Notes under the pieces: generated by a model
Seen by the model: the letters and a program-made list of their open reading frames with translations, nothing else
What the model was told of the DNA's origin: nothing
Databases searched by the model: none
In this document: positions 18,392 through 27,120 of the stretch, piece by piece
Layout: each line of letters begins with the position of its first letter
Position numbering within the stretch: position 1 is the first letter of the stretch
Translations under genes and position numbers: made by a program
DNA from: Hymenobacter daecheongensis DSM 21074
Lineage (GTDB): Bacteria > Bacteroidota > Bacteroidia > Cytophagales > Hymenobacteraceae
Reading direction: 5' to 3'
Length of the DNA stretch: 64,000 nucleotides
NCBI RefSeq assembly: GCF_900141805.1
Contig: NZ_FQYN01000002.1
Span: forward strand, 124,001-188,000

Positions 18392-19801
18392 TTGTTCTCC
18401 GTGCGCCTTCCCTTTTCTTCCGCCGCCGCCCGTGTGGCCTCTTCAGCCCTGCTGAGCACGCTCGCGCTGGCGGGCTGCTCGCCCGAGCAAACGCCCCCCG
18501 CTCCCGCTGCCGGCAAAGCCGATTTCAGCCGGCACGTAGCCATCGGCGACAACTATCTGGCCGGCTTCAGTGATGGCGGCCTCACGGCCAGCAGCCAGCA
18601 ATATTCCATTGCCGCGCTTCTCGACCAGCAGTTTGCGCTGGTATCGGGTCAGCCTTCCACGTTCACGCAGCCCCTGTTTGCGCCGGGCACGGGCACCAGC
18701 TTTCTGCTGCCGCGTGGCTTCGATGCCAATGGCGTGCTGCTAACCAGCCGGACGGCGGCGGGCCGCGTCGCGCGGGGCTCCTTCATCAATGCCAATGCCT
18801 GCGGCGGGCGCGACACCACGTTTCTATATCTAAGGGCCACTAACCAGCTGCCGCAGAACCTGGCCGTGCCGTTTTTGCGCCTGACGCAGATTGAGCTGGC
18901 TGGCCTGGGCAATGAGGCCAACCTGCAGCGCATCGACCAGTTCAACCCGTTTCTGGAGCGCCTGCTACCCGCCGCCGACAACCGCACTTACCTGCAGGCC
19001 GTGACCGATGGCACCGCCAACGCCACGTTCTTTACGCTCTTCGTGGGCCTGGGCGATGTGCTGCCCTACATCCTGTCGGGCGGCGAATGCACCACGTCCA
19101 ACCCCAATTCGGCGGCCATTGCACTGATGAAAACCAACGTGAAGAAGCTGCTGGATAAAGCTTCCGACAACGGCCGCCGGCCGGGCGTTATCAGCCTGGC
19201 TCCGCAGCCCGTGAACCAGCTGCCACTTCTGGGTCGGGGCTCCGTGGTGCGGGTGCAGGCCATGGTGAATGCTACCGATACCATTTATGTGCAGGCTCCC
19301 AACGCGGCAGGCGTGGTAGTAGTGCGGCCAATGGCGGCCAGCAACGACTATATTTTGCCAACCGGACTGGCTCAATTTGGCAAGCCGCAGCTGGTAACGC
19401 TGCCGAACGGTTCGCAAGTGACGGTGCGCTACGGCCTGAGCAAGCGCAACCCCATCAAGCGTGTAGACGTGCTGGACAGCGGCGAGTATGGGCGCGTGAA
19501 CCAAGCCGTAACCACCATCAACGAAGAGCTGGTGCGCTTGGCCAAGCTCTACAAGCTGCCGATTGTCGGCAGTGATATCAACGTGTATGACCAGATATTC
19601 AAAAACATTGCTGTGAACGGCGTGGTGTACACGGCGGAGCCCGGCAAGGGCAATTTCTACTCCCTGGATCAGTATTCGCTCACGCCCCGCGGCAATGCCA
19701 TTATGGCCAATGCCATGCTGCGCGAAATCAATAGAGTGTACGGCGCCAGCGTTCCGCTGCTCGACCCCAACACGCTGCCTACCACCGCGCGGCAGCAGTA
19801 G
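18392..19801 (+). CDS. SGNH/GDSL-like lipoprotein lacking catalytic residues
   Basis: A 469-residue lipoprotein with a lipobox (LALAGC, Cys29) and an SGNH hydrolase-like body. The block I motif reads GDNYLAG at 52-58, with Asn where the nucleophilic Ser should be. The C-terminal motif that is normally DxxH before TPRG reads DQYSLTPRG, so the His is missing too. It is therefore probably a non-catalytic relative that may bind ligand for the FadL-like channel encoded 12 bp upstream. The start is TTG at 18392, or GTG at 18401; no ATG precedes the signal peptide. It ends at a strong terminator. Confidence 0.8.
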   Translation: MFSVRLPFSSAAARVASSALLSTLALAGCSPEQTPPAPAAGKADFSRHVAIGDNYLAGFSDGGLTASSQQYSIAALLDQQFALVSGQPSTFTQPLFAPGTGTSFLLPRGFDANGVLLTSRTAAGRVARGSFINANACGGRDTTFLYLRATNQLPQNLAVPFLRLTQIELAGLGNEANLQRIDQFNPFLERLLPAADNRTYLQAVTDGTANATFFTLFVGLGDVLPYILSGGECTTSNPNSAAIALMKTNVKKLLDKASDNGRRPGVISLAPQPVNQLPLLGRGSVVRVQAMVNATDTIYVQAPNAAGVVVVRPMAASNDYILPTGLAQFGKPQLVTLPNGSQVTVRYGLSKRNPIKRVDVLDSGEYGRVNQAVTTINEELVRLAKLYKLPIVGSDINVYDQIFKNIAVNGVVYTAEPGKGNFYSLDQYSLTPRGNAIMANAMLREINRVYGASVPLLDPNTLPTTARQQ

Positions 19802-19815
19802 ACGAAGGATTTTTC

Positions 19816-19853
19816 AACCAAAAAAGACGGCCCAACGGCCGTCTTTTTTGGTT
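19816..19853. terminator. Bidirectional terminator
   Basis: Perfect 17-bp stem (19816-19832 with 19837-19853), CAAC loop, A6 and T6 tracts. It separates the convergent SGNH-like and glycosyltransferase genes. Confidence 0.92.
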
Positions 19854-19873
19854 AGTGCCCTGCTGGTAGCTCA

Positions 19874-21367
19874 CTACAGCGGCAGCAGGCGCAGCTGCAG
19901 CGAGTCGCGGCGGGCGGCTTGCTGGCGGGCCAGGGTTTGGGCGTAGCTCAGGCCGGTATATTCGGAGTGCTCCAGGAAAAGCAGCGGGCTGGTGAGCAGC
20001 GGTTCGGGCCAGGCGGCCAGCGCAGGTTGGCGGGCCAACTCCTCGAAATGCGCTACGCCGGCCACGCGCCAGTAGGCATCGAGCAGTACGTAGCGGTAGC
20101 CGCGCCGGCGCAGGGCGGGCAGCTGGTTTTCGTGGGTGATGACCGTGAGGCTGTCCAGCATGGGGGCAAACGGAGCCAGGCCCTGCCCTACCGTGCTGGC
20201 CACCCGCCGCGCCCCGTGCGCGTGCAGCCAGGCCGCTACCTCACCGTAGTTGCTGGGCGTGTAGGCATAGATTTCGCGCTGAATCCGGTACACATTCAGG
20301 CCCACGGCCATCAGCAGCACCGCTACCACCGCCCGCGCCGGCAGCACGCGGCGCAAACTCAGGAACGCCAGCGCGTAAAACAACCCGTAGGCCAGCAGCA
20401 GCCCGCGCGGGGCCTTCAGCAGCAGCGACATGCCGGCCAGGTAGCAATACGCCCACACCGCCAGATAGCGCACCAGATTGATGCGGCGCAACCCCCCAAA
20501 CAGCTCCCGCCGCCACAACCACGGCCCCGTTACCAGCGCCAGCAGCACCACCGGCGATTCAAAATCGCGCAGAAACTGGAAGTAGTAAAACAGATCAAGC
20601 TGGAAAGAGCCCACCCGGCCGGCCGCATTGGCCGCGCCCGGAAACGCAATGTTGTAGTACACGCCGGCCCACCGATACCACGGCAGCCCCACGGCCATCC
20701 CCACGGCGCTGAGCACCACATAGGGCGCGGCCAGCAGGCCCAGCACCCGCCACCACGTGCCGCGCTGCCCAAAGAGGCCGTCGCGCTGCAGCAGCTCAAA
20801 AACTACCAGAATGGGCAGCGCAAGCAGGAGTTTGTAGTTGATGCACAGGCCCAGCATCAGCCAGAGCGCGGCGAGGAGCAGGGCCGCCCGGGCGGGCTGG
20901 CGCAGACGCTGGTAGTAGGCTTGCAGCAGGCCAACGAACACGACGAGGCTCGCGGAACCCATCGTAAAATCGCGGCCGGAGAAGGTGAGGAAGACGGAGG
21001 AGCCGATGAGTAGCGCCAGCAACGCCGTTTCTGGTGGCTTCAGGCGGGCTTCGCGGCCTACGAAGGCGGCCAGCCCGCCCACGGCTGCCACGGCCAGCAG
21101 CACGTTCAGGTATTGGAACACCCGAAAATCATCGGTAAACCACGCCACCGGCGCATACAGCAGCGAAAAGCCGGGGCTGCCGTGGTGAAACAGATTGCGC
21201 AGATTGCCCTGGGCCACTTCCTGCACTATCTGCCAATTGCGCACCGAGTCGTAGTCGGGCAGGGCGGCGGCGCTGAGGCCGTAGAGCCGTAGCCCGGCCA
21301 CCAGCAGTAGCGCCAGCAACAGCCAGAGGGCGTTTTTCCGGGGCAGATTGTCGTTCTTCGCGGCCAA
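19874..21367 (-). CDS. GT39-like polytopic glycosyltransferase (GT-C fold)
   Basis: A 497-residue membrane protein with about ten or more hydrophobic helices and a soluble C-terminal part from roughly residue 375. The first extracytoplasmic loop has the acidic motif ALPDYDSVRNW, as in ArnT/PMT-type glycosyltransferases that use polyprenyl-phosphate sugars. Donor and acceptor are unknown, and no cell-envelope gene cluster is adjacent. No ATG is available near the N-terminus; the start is TTG at 21367. An AT-rich inverted repeat lies directly upstream. Confidence 0.75.
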   Translation of the reverse strand: MAAKNDNLPRKNALWLLLALLLVAGLRLYGLSAAALPDYDSVRNWQIVQEVAQGNLRNLFHHGSPGFSLLYAPVAWFTDDFRVFQYLNVLLAVAAVGGLAAFVGREARLKPPETALLALLIGSSVFLTFSGRDFTMGSASLVVFVGLLQAYYQRLRQPARAALLLAALWLMLGLCINYKLLLALPILVVFELLQRDGLFGQRGTWWRVLGLLAAPYVVLSAVGMAVGLPWYRWAGVYYNIAFPGAANAAGRVGSFQLDLFYYFQFLRDFESPVVLLALVTGPWLWRRELFGGLRRINLVRYLAVWAYCYLAGMSLLLKAPRGLLLAYGLFYALAFLSLRRVLPARAVVAVLLMAVGLNVYRIQREIYAYTPSNYGEVAAWLHAHGARRVASTVGQGLAPFAPMLDSLTVITHENQLPALRRRGYRYVLLDAYWRVAGVAHFEELARQPALAAWPEPLLTSPLLFLEHSEYTGLSYAQTLARQQAARRDSLQLRLLPL

Positions 21368-21376
21368 TGGTTTTTT

Positions 21377-21476
21377 AATTCTGAATTATGAATGTTGAAT
21401 TATGAATTGCTCGGGCCGGCTTGTTCTGGCTGCTCAATCCATAATTCAGAATTCATAATTCTCAATTCATAATTCA
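21377..21476. repeat. AT-rich inverted repeat with GAATTATGAATT units
   Basis: The left part (21377-21409) carries AATTCTGAATTATGAATG and GAATTATGAATTG. The right part (21440-21476) carries their complements (ATAATTCAGAATTCATAATT and CAATTCATAATTCA). It fills the divergent spacer between the glycosyltransferase and dtd. A shorter copy precedes gatC at 30619. Confidence 0.8.
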
Positions 21477-21483
21477 CCCAAAG

Positions 21484-21933
21484 ATGCGAACAGTTATTCA
21501 GCGCGTGACGCAGGCCAGCGTGACGGTGGAGGGCCGCGTTACCGGCCAGATTGGCTCCGGGCTGCTCGTGCTGGCCGGTTTCGCCCCCGATGATGATGCC
21601 CGCAGCCTCGACTGGATGGCCCGCAAGCTGGTGCAGCTGCGCATTTTCAACGATGCCGACGGCAAGATGAACCGCAGCGTGCAGGATGTGGGCGGGCAAG
21701 TATTGGTAGTAAGCCAGTTCACGCTGCTGGCCGACGCCCGCAAAGGCAACCGCCCCAGCTACACCGGGGCCGCCCCGCCGCCCGTAGCCGTGCCCCTCTA
21801 CAAGCAGTTTGTGCGCCAGCTGGAGCAGCTGCTGGGCCAGCCCGTGGCCACCGGCGAGTTCGGCGCCGATATGAAAGTGCAGCTGCTCAACGACGGCCCG
21901 GTAACCATCGTGCTGGATTCGCCGCAGTCTTGA
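21484..21933 (+). CDS. dtd: D-aminoacyl-tRNA deacylase
   Basis: Cytoplasmic editing enzyme that removes D-amino acids (and Gly from mischarged tRNA-Ala) from tRNA. The diagnostic motifs SQFTLLAD and NDGPVTIVLD form the active site across the dimer. Length 149 is typical. The start ATG lies 7 bp after the AT-rich repeat. A composite palindrome begins two bases after the stop codon. Confidence 0.96.
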   Translation: MRTVIQRVTQASVTVEGRVTGQIGSGLLVLAGFAPDDDARSLDWMARKLVQLRIFNDADGKMNRSVQDVGGQVLVVSQFTLLADARKGNRPSYTGAAPPPVAVPLYKQFVRQLEQLLGQPVATGEFGADMKVQLLNDGPVTIVLDSPQS

Positions 21934-21934
21934 C

Positions 21935-22097
21935 CTGTCATTGCGAGCAAAGCGAAGCAATCTGTCCTCTGAAATGTAGCAAGCCTTGTTTAACCACAAA
22001 GCCCTGACGTACGCGCTACCCAAGGGCTTTGCAGACTAACAGCGCTCTTTACATTTCAGAGGACAGATTGCTTCGTCCTTTGTCCTCGCAATGACAG
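21935..22097. repeat. Composite palindrome, GTCATTGCGAGC variant
   Basis: The outer arms are CTGTCATTGCGAGC...GAAATGTA (from 21935 to 21978) and the complement (22050-22097), with small differences. An inner stem AAAGCCCT/AGGGCTTT (21998-22005, 22023-22030) sits in the loop. The same composite design occurs at 27567-27729. Confidence 0.88.
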
Positions 22098-22124
22098 TTT
22101 ATCCTCCTTCACCTCTCCCCCACC

Positions 22125-22472
22125 ATGACCATCGAAGAAGCGCAACAAACGGTAGACGCCTGGATTAAGACCACCGGCGTGCGGTATTTTAATGAACTGA
22201 CCAATATGGCCATGCTCACGGAGGAAGTGGGCGAAGTGGCCCGCATCATTGCCCGGCAGTACGGCGAGCAGTCCTTCAAAGAGTCGGATAAGGACAAGGT
22301 GCTGGCCGATGAGCTGGCTGACGTGCTGTTCGTGGTGATTTGCCTGGCCAACCAAACCGGCATCAACCTCACCGAGGCCCTACAGCGCAACCTAGCCAAG
22401 AAAACCCTGCGCGACGCCGACCGCCACCAGCAGAACGAAAAGCTCCGTCCCGGTCACTCCGATACACATTAG
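22125..22472 (+). CDS. MazG-like nucleotide pyrophosphohydrolase
   Basis: A 115-residue all-alpha NTP pyrophosphatase of the single-domain MazG/RS21-C6 type, which hydrolyses non-canonical or excess NTPs to NMP and PPi. The metal-binding residues are Glu33, Glu34 and Glu37 in LTEEVGEVAR, and Glu63 and Asp66 in ADELADVLF. The C-terminus ends ...PGHSDTH. The last four codons are already the first unit of a 21-bp tandem array that continues in frame behind the TAG stop. Confidence 0.88.
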   Translation: MTIEEAQQTVDAWIKTTGVRYFNELTNMAMLTEEVGEVARIIARQYGEQSFKESDKDKVLADELADVLFVVICLANQTGINLTEALQRNLAKKTLRDADRHQQNEKLRPGHSDTH

Positions 22473-22743
22473 CTCATCTCCGATACGTTATCCTCCCTCT
22501 TCGATCCACATAGAAGCCAATCGGATCCACGTTAGCACCTTTTCGATCCACGCTGGTACTTCATCGATCCATATCAGGTCTTTTCTGATCCACATTAGCC
22601 CAATTTCGATCCACGTTAGCTCAATTTCGATCCACGTTAGTTCAATTTCGATCCACATTGGCCCGATTCCGATCCACGGGAGGAATCCATCGATCCACGT
22701 TGGCTCGATTCCGATGCGCGTTGGCTCAACTCCGATTCATAAC
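22458..22743 (+). repeat. 21-bp tandem array, 14 units, exact period
   Basis: The trinucleotide GAT occurs 14 times at exactly 21-bp steps from 22461 to 22734. The typical unit is GATCCACGTTAGCTCAATTTC, and 10 of 14 units have GATCCA. The period keeps the frame of the preceding MazG gene: the units read DPR-W/stop-LN-x, with TAG in five of the Trp positions counting the MazG stop. The opposite strand is open through most of the array (TWIEIEL-like) but lacks a credible start. No protein gene is supported in 22473-22913. Confidence 0.93.
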
Positions 22744-22762
22744 TGCCTTTCGGGATGGACCA

Positions 22763-22914
22763 GCCGCCGCGCGGCGACCGGTTTGTAGAAACCCTGTCCC
22801 CGACGAACAAAAGCCGCGTAGCGGTGACAGAGTCGTTCGCACGGTTCTGTCACCGCTACGCGGCTTGGTTCTTTTACCTAATCGGCTTCTACAAACCGGT
22901 CGCCGCGCGGCGGC
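22763..22914. repeat. Nested inverted repeats downstream of comB
   Basis: Perfect 28-bp outer arms (22763-22790, 22887-22914) enclose perfect 21-bp inner arms (22811-22831, 22846-22866) based on AAGCCGCGTAGCGGTGACAG. The last base of the outer right arm is also the last base of the comB stop codon. Confidence 0.92.
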
Positions 22915-23630
22915 TATTCGGCCGCTACCAGGCGGCCTTGCTGCCAGATGGGCACGAGATTGTACGCATCCAGTTTCACGCAGAAGGCCATATCCTGGTG
23001 CGACTCCAGGTTGTTGAGGCGGCGTACGTGCGCGGATTTGAGGAGGTAGGCGGCCACGTCGGGCTGGGCGGCGTGCCAGAGGTCGAGGGCGGCCAGCGTG
23101 GCGTCGGAACCGGTGGTGTCGAAGTCGGGCTGGAGGCGCTGGGCCAGCGCCCCGCCAAATAGCGTGTCTTCGAGGCAGAAATTACCCTTCCAGCCCGCGC
23201 ACACTACCACCACATCCTTGTTTTGGCGGCGCACGAAATCAGCCACGGCCCCCAGGTTCAGAAATGCGCCCAATATGACCGCATCAGCAGCCAGCGAAAG
23301 CTCGATGGCGCGGGTGCCGTTGGTAGTGGTGATGGCCACGGCGCGGCCCTGCACCGCTACGCCGCCATCGAGGTAGCCGAAGGGCGAGTTGCCCAGGTCC
23401 ACGCCCGCGGCCTGCACACCGTCGCGCTCGGCGGCGGTGAGGTAGCCCTGCGCGGCCATCAGGCGGCACGCGGCCAGCTCCGAAAACGGCACGATGTGCG
23501 TGACGCCGGCCGCCAGCGCCGTCACCATCGAAGACGTGGCCCGCAGAATATCGACTACGACTGCCACGCGGCCCCGCAGGTCGAACAGCGGCAGCAGCTC
23601 GGGAGAAAAACAGATATCGAGAGTGGGCAT
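22914..23630 (-). CDS. comB: 2-phosphosulfolactate phosphatase
   Basis: Mg-dependent phosphatase of the ComB family, which makes sulfolactate from 2-phosphosulfolactate, a step known from coenzyme M synthesis. In bacteria without coenzyme M, such as this one is likely to be, it probably serves sulfolactate or sulfonolipid-related metabolism (inference). Family motifs are VVVDILRATSSM near the N-terminus, ITTTNGTRA in the middle, and CAGWKGNFCLEDTLFGG. Length 238 matches the family. No other ComA/ComC-like gene is adjacent. Confidence 0.93.
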   Translation of the reverse strand: MPTLDICFSPELLPLFDLRGRVAVVVDILRATSSMVTALAAGVTHIVPFSELAACRLMAAQGYLTAAERDGVQAAGVDLGNSPFGYLDGGVAVQGRAVAITTTNGTRAIELSLAADAVILGAFLNLGAVADFVRRQNKDVVVVCAGWKGNFCLEDTLFGGALAQRLQPDFDTTGSDATLAALDLWHAAQPDVAAYLLKSAHVRRLNNLESHQDMAFCVKLDAYNLVPIWQQGRLVAAE

Positions 23631-23654
23631 TGATTGTTATTATCAATTAAAACA

Positions 23655-23765
23655 GAACGTCATGCTGAGCGAAGTCGAAGCATCTCGCGTGCTTCGTTGT
23701 AATGGCGTTGATTACCATTGTAACGAAGCGGGCGAGATGCTTCGGCTTCGCTCAGCATGACGTTC
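23655..23765. repeat. REP-like palindrome, GTCATGCTGAGC variant
   Basis: Arms 23655-23688 and 23732-23765 pair almost perfectly. An inner stem (GCTTCGTTGTAATGG with CCATTGTAACGAAGC) extends it. It lies between gcvT and comB, both on the minus strand, and leaves about 25 bp before the comB ATG. Confidence 0.9.
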
Positions 23766-23785
23766 AGGTTGTTTGCACCAAGGAG

Positions 23786-24892
23786 CTACACTTCCTCCGT
23801 GCCGGGCACGAAGGGCAGCTTTACCACCGTAGCGGGGAAATTCTTGCCGCGTACCTGCACGAAAATCTTGCTGCCGGGGGCGCTCAGCTCAGTTTTCACG
23901 TAGCCCAGGCCAACCCCTTTACCCAGCGAGGGCGACTGGGTGCCGCTGGTCACTTCGCCGATGGCGTTGCCGGCCTCATCAACCAGCGGGTAGTGGCTGC
24001 GCGGAATGCCGGGGCCGTCGAGCAGGAAGCCCACCAGCTTGCGCGTCACGCCAGCTTCCTTCTGCTTTTTGAGGGCCTCGGCGTTGGTGAAGTCTTTGGT
24101 GAACTTCGTGATCCAGCCCAAGCCGCCTTCCAGCGGAGAAGTCGTGTCGTCGATGTCGTTGCCGTAGAGGCAGTAGCCCATTTCGAGGCGCAGCGTGTCG
24201 CGGGCGCCCAGGCCGATGGGCTTCAGGCCATAGGGCTTACCGGCTTCCATTACCTTGTCCCACACCTGCCTGGCGTGCTCGTTGGGCACATACAGCTCGA
24301 AGCCGCCCGCGCCGGTGTAGCCGGTGGCCGAGATAATGACGTTGGGCGCGCCGGCAAACGTGCCCTGCACGAAGGAGTAGTAGGGAATACTCTTGAGGTC
24401 GGCGTCGGTCAGGCTTTGCAGCGCCTCGATGGCCTTGGGGCCCTGCACCGCAAACAGGCTGATATCGTCCGACACGTTTTGCAGTTCGGCGCCCTGGGTG
24501 TTGTGCTGGCTGATCCAGTTCCAGTCTTTTTCAATGTTGGAGGCATTCACCACCAGCAGGTAGTCGTCTTCGGCCAGCTTATACACCAGCAGGTCGTCCA
24601 CGATGCCGCCGTCGTGGTTGGGCAGGCACGAGTACTGGGCTTTGCCGGGCGTGAGCTTGCTGGCGTCGTTGCTGGTCACGCGCTGAATCAGGTCGAGGGC
24701 GTGGGGGCCGCGCACCCGGAACTCGCCCATGTGCGACACGTCGAAAATGCCCACGGCCCGGCGCACGGTGTGGTGCTCGTCGAGGTCGGAAGAATAGCGC
24801 ACGGGCATGTTGTAGCCGGCAAAGGGCACCATTTTGGCACCCAGCTGCTGGTGCACGTCGTTCAGGGTAACGGTTTTGAGATCTTCAGCCAT
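23786..24892 (-). CDS. gcvT: Glycine cleavage system aminomethyltransferase (T protein)
   Basis: Transfers the methylene group from the lipoyl-bound aminomethyl of H protein to tetrahydrofolate, releasing ammonia. The family motifs [19 protein letters not shown] and [12 protein letters not shown] are present. Length 368 is standard. The other glycine-cleavage genes (gcvH, gcvP) are not in the window, so the system is split, as is common in Bacteroidota. A one-mismatch -7 box (TAATTTCG on the minus strand, 24951-24958) lies 59 bp upstream of the ATG. Confidence 0.96.
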   Translation of the reverse strand: MAEDLKTVTLNDVHQQLGAKMVPFAGYNMPVRYSSDLDEHHTVRRAVGIFDVSHMGEFRVRGPHALDLIQRVTSNDASKLTPGKAQYSCLPNHDGGIVDDLLVYKLAEDDYLLVVNASNIEKDWNWISQHNTQGAELQNVSDDISLFAVQGPKAIEALQSLTDADLKSIPYYSFVQGTFAGAPNVIISATGYTGAGGFELYVPNEHARQVWDKVMEAGKPYGLKPIGLGARDTLRLEMGYCLYGNDIDDTTSPLEGGLGWITKFTKDFTNAEALKKQKEAGVTRKLVGFLLDGPGIPRSHYPLVDEAGNAIGEVTSGTQSPSLGKGVGLGYVKTELSAPGSKIFVQVRGKNFPATVVKLPFVPGTEEV

Positions 24893-24998
24893 TGGGCGGG
24901 AATTGGTTCGGAAGAAAAGAATGAAGCGGCGGGGCCGCCGGTGGGCGGGGCGAAATTAGCTATTTCCGGTGGCCGGTAAGCTCCCCGGCCCGTAGTAG

Positions 24999-25006
24999 TA
25001 TCTTTG
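24999..25006 (+). promoter_or_regulatory. Predicted -7 box of the CZB-kinase-regulator operon
   Basis: TATCTTTG is an exact TAnnTTTG match. The predicted start near 25012 gives a leader of about 105 nt and rules out a longer reading frame that would begin inside this box. Confidence 0.6.
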
Positions 25007-25117
25007 CGGCGTGCCTGCCCTTTCCTCCCCTGGCCACTGATTTTCTTTTTCGCGGGCCAAAGCGTCCTTCGGCTTCGCGTTTATCTGCCTGTTCGGGTCC
25101 GCTACGGGCCTTTTTCT

Positions 25118-25483
25118 ATGAGTTTAGAACTTAAGCAGGATTTTGAAACGGCCATGCTGAAGCATTTGCTGTTCAAATCCAAGCTCCGCGCCTTTCTCTA
25201 CGGCAGCAAAACCGCCGAAGGCCCCGCCCGCGACCCCGACCAGTGCGGCCTGGGTATCTGGATTGCGGAGCGACGGCGCACCGCCCCCGGCAACCTGCCC
25301 GAGTGGGGCACCCTGGACCGCGCCCACCGCCAGCTGCATACCGAGGCCAACCGCCTGATGGACATGCGCCTGCAGGGCTACCAGGACGCGTCCATTGCCG
25401 GCCTTAGCGACCTGCATTACCTCACCGACCAGATAACCACGCTGCTGCGAACCCTGGAAGATAAGCTGCGTACGGGTCGCTAA
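25118..25483 (+). CDS. Stand-alone CZB (chemoreceptor zinc-binding) domain protein
   Basis: A 121-residue soluble helical protein matching the CZB pattern: His16 (MLKHLLFKSKLR), Cys43 in DQCGLGIWI, and His70 and His74 in RAHRQLH. In known CZB proteins one Cys and three His bind zinc, and the Cys can act as a redox switch for hypochlorous acid. It heads a three-gene unit with a histidine kinase and a response regulator, so it may report zinc or oxidant state to that pair (inference). The ATG at 25118 is chosen because the promoter lies within the longer frame. Confidence 0.78.
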   Translation: MSLELKQDFETAMLKHLLFKSKLRAFLYGSKTAEGPARDPDQCGLGIWIAERRRTAPGNLPEWGTLDRAHRQLHTEANRLMDMRLQGYQDASIAGLSDLHYLTDQITTLLRTLEDKLRTGR

Positions 25484-25521
25484 ACCGCCCTGCCGCCGTG
25501 CCTTTCCTCTCGCTGCCCCGC

Positions 25522-27063
25522 ATGAAGCTGAAGCTTTCTACCAAACTCTTCGCCGGCTTCCTGGTCATTTCCGCGCTGTTTGCGGGCGTGGTCATCATCA
25601 ACTACCAGCTCTCGCGCAAGGTGCTGCGCAACTCGCAGCGCGTAGAGGCCTCGCAGCGCCTCACGGGCGAAGCTTCCACCCTGTTCCGCAACATTATCGA
25701 CATGGAATCGGGCTTCCGGGGCTATCTGCTGCTGGGCAATGAGGCCACGCTGCAGCCCTATTACGAAGGCGAGCGGGAGCTGCTGAGCCGCTTTGCGGCC
25801 ATCCGCGAGCAGCTCGTGCCCACCGATCCGCAGTATGCCCGCATCCAGCGGGCGCAGCGGCTGTTTCAGCAGTGGTCGGCGTTTTCGCACTTGCTGATTA
25901 GTGAAAAGCGCGAGGCGAGGCGCCGAAATACCCGGCAGGTAGCTATGGAAGGCATGGAGCACCGGCAGCTGGGCGAAAGCCTGACCGGGCCGCAGATCAT
26001 GGCCCAGATCCGGGTCATCTTCGACGCCTTCGACCGCACGGAGCTGGCCGCCCGCCACAAAGTGCAGCAAAAGCTGGGCGAAAGCATCCGGCAGACGCGC
26101 ATGGTGTCGGTGCTCATCACGCTGCTGTCCATCCTGGTGGGCCTGCTCTGGGCGGCCTACATCACCCGCCTCATTGCCCGGCGCATCGAGACGATGGTGG
26201 ACCTTTCCACCCGCATTGCCAGCGGCGACTACACCACCCGCATCGACGACACCGACCGCGACGAGATGAGCGCGCTGGCCGACTCGCTGAACGTAATGGC
26301 CCGCACCATCGACTCCACCATCACGCAGCTGGAGCGCCGCAACCAGGAACTGGACCAGTTTGCCTACGTGGTATCGCACGACTTAAAGGCGCCGCTGCGG
26401 GGCATCGAAAGCGCCTCGCGCTGGATTGAAGAGGATATGGGAAACAGTGTGCCGCCCCATATTCAGGAGTTTTTGGGGCTGATGCGGGTGCGGGTGCACC
26501 GCATGGAAAACCTCATTACCGGCATTCTGGACCTGGCCCGCGTGGGCCGCACCCAGCAGGCCGAGGAGCGCATCAATGTGCGTGAGCTGCTCACCGAAAT
26601 TGTGGACTCGCTGGCCCCGCCGGCCGGTTTTCAGGTGGAGTTGCCCACGTATCTGCCCACGCTTACCACCAACCGCGTGCAGCTCCAGCAGGTATTCAGC
26701 AACCTGATCAGCAACGCCCTGAAATACCACGAGCACCCCGAAAACGGCCGGGTGCGCGTGGGCTGCCGCGAAGACCGCCAGCAGTATACCTTCTCCGTCG
26801 CCGACAACGGCCCCGGCATCGACCCGGAATACCACGAGCGGATCTTCGTCATCTTCCAGACCCTGACCGAGCGCGACACCGTGGAAAGCACCGGCGTGGG
26901 GCTGGCCATCGTGAAAAAAATAGTGGAGCGTCAGGGCGGCACCATCCGCGTCGAATCGGCTGAGGGCCACGGCGCCAACTTCATTTTCACCTGGCCCAAA
27001 GAGCGGCTGGCCCAGCCCGGACGCCGGCCCGCGGCGGCCCAATCGGTGCCCGGCCCGGCCTAA
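25522..27063 (+). CDS. CHASE3-HAMP sensor histidine kinase
   Basis: A 513-residue membrane kinase: helix 1 (about 9-29), a periplasmic CHASE3 domain (about 40-190), helix 2 (about 195-216), HAMP, HisKA with the phospho-acceptor His286 in VVSHDLKAPLRG, then the ATPase domain with N box (NLISNALKY), G1 (VADNGPGID) and G2 (TGVGLAIVKK). The pattern resembles phytochrome-type kinases that pair with Rcp1-like regulators, and such a regulator follows 57 bp later. An upstream GTG at 25498 would add eight residues; the ATG at 25522 starts at the usual MKLKLSTKL. It follows the CZB gene by 38 bp. Confidence 0.93.
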   Translation: MKLKLSTKLFAGFLVISALFAGVVIINYQLSRKVLRNSQRVEASQRLTGEASTLFRNIIDMESGFRGYLLLGNEATLQPYYEGERELLSRFAAIREQLVPTDPQYARIQRAQRLFQQWSAFSHLLISEKREARRRNTRQVAMEGMEHRQLGESLTGPQIMAQIRVIFDAFDRTELAARHKVQQKLGESIRQTRMVSVLITLLSILVGLLWAAYITRLIARRIETMVDLSTRIASGDYTTRIDDTDRDEMSALADSLNVMARTIDSTITQLERRNQELDQFAYVVSHDLKAPLRGIESASRWIEEDMGNSVPPHIQEFLGLMRVRVHRMENLITGILDLARVGRTQQAEERINVRELLTEIVDSLAPPAGFQVELPTYLPTLTTNRVQLQQVFSNLISNALKYHEHPENGRVRVGCREDRQQYTFSVADNGPGIDPEYHERIFVIFQTLTERDTVESTGVGLAIVKKIVERQGGTIRVESAEGHGANFIFTWPKERLAQPGRRPAAAQSVPGPA

Positions 27064-27120
27064 AAACCCCACACCGCCGTATACTGCCTCACTTTCTGCC
27101 TGCCCCGAACCAGTACGCCC

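Noticed and set aside
22485..22738. Minus-strand open frame through the MazG array (TWIEIEL-like repeats)
   Set aside because: No start codon near its beginning, a stop lies directly upstream, and changes do not look codon-aware. Kept only as a remark.
22458..22743. CRISPR array
   Set aside because: Units abut with no unique spacers and no cas gene is nearby.
25004..25117. N-terminal extension of the CZB protein from a TTG codon
   Set aside because: The TTG is part of an exact -7 promoter box, so the stretch should be untranslated.
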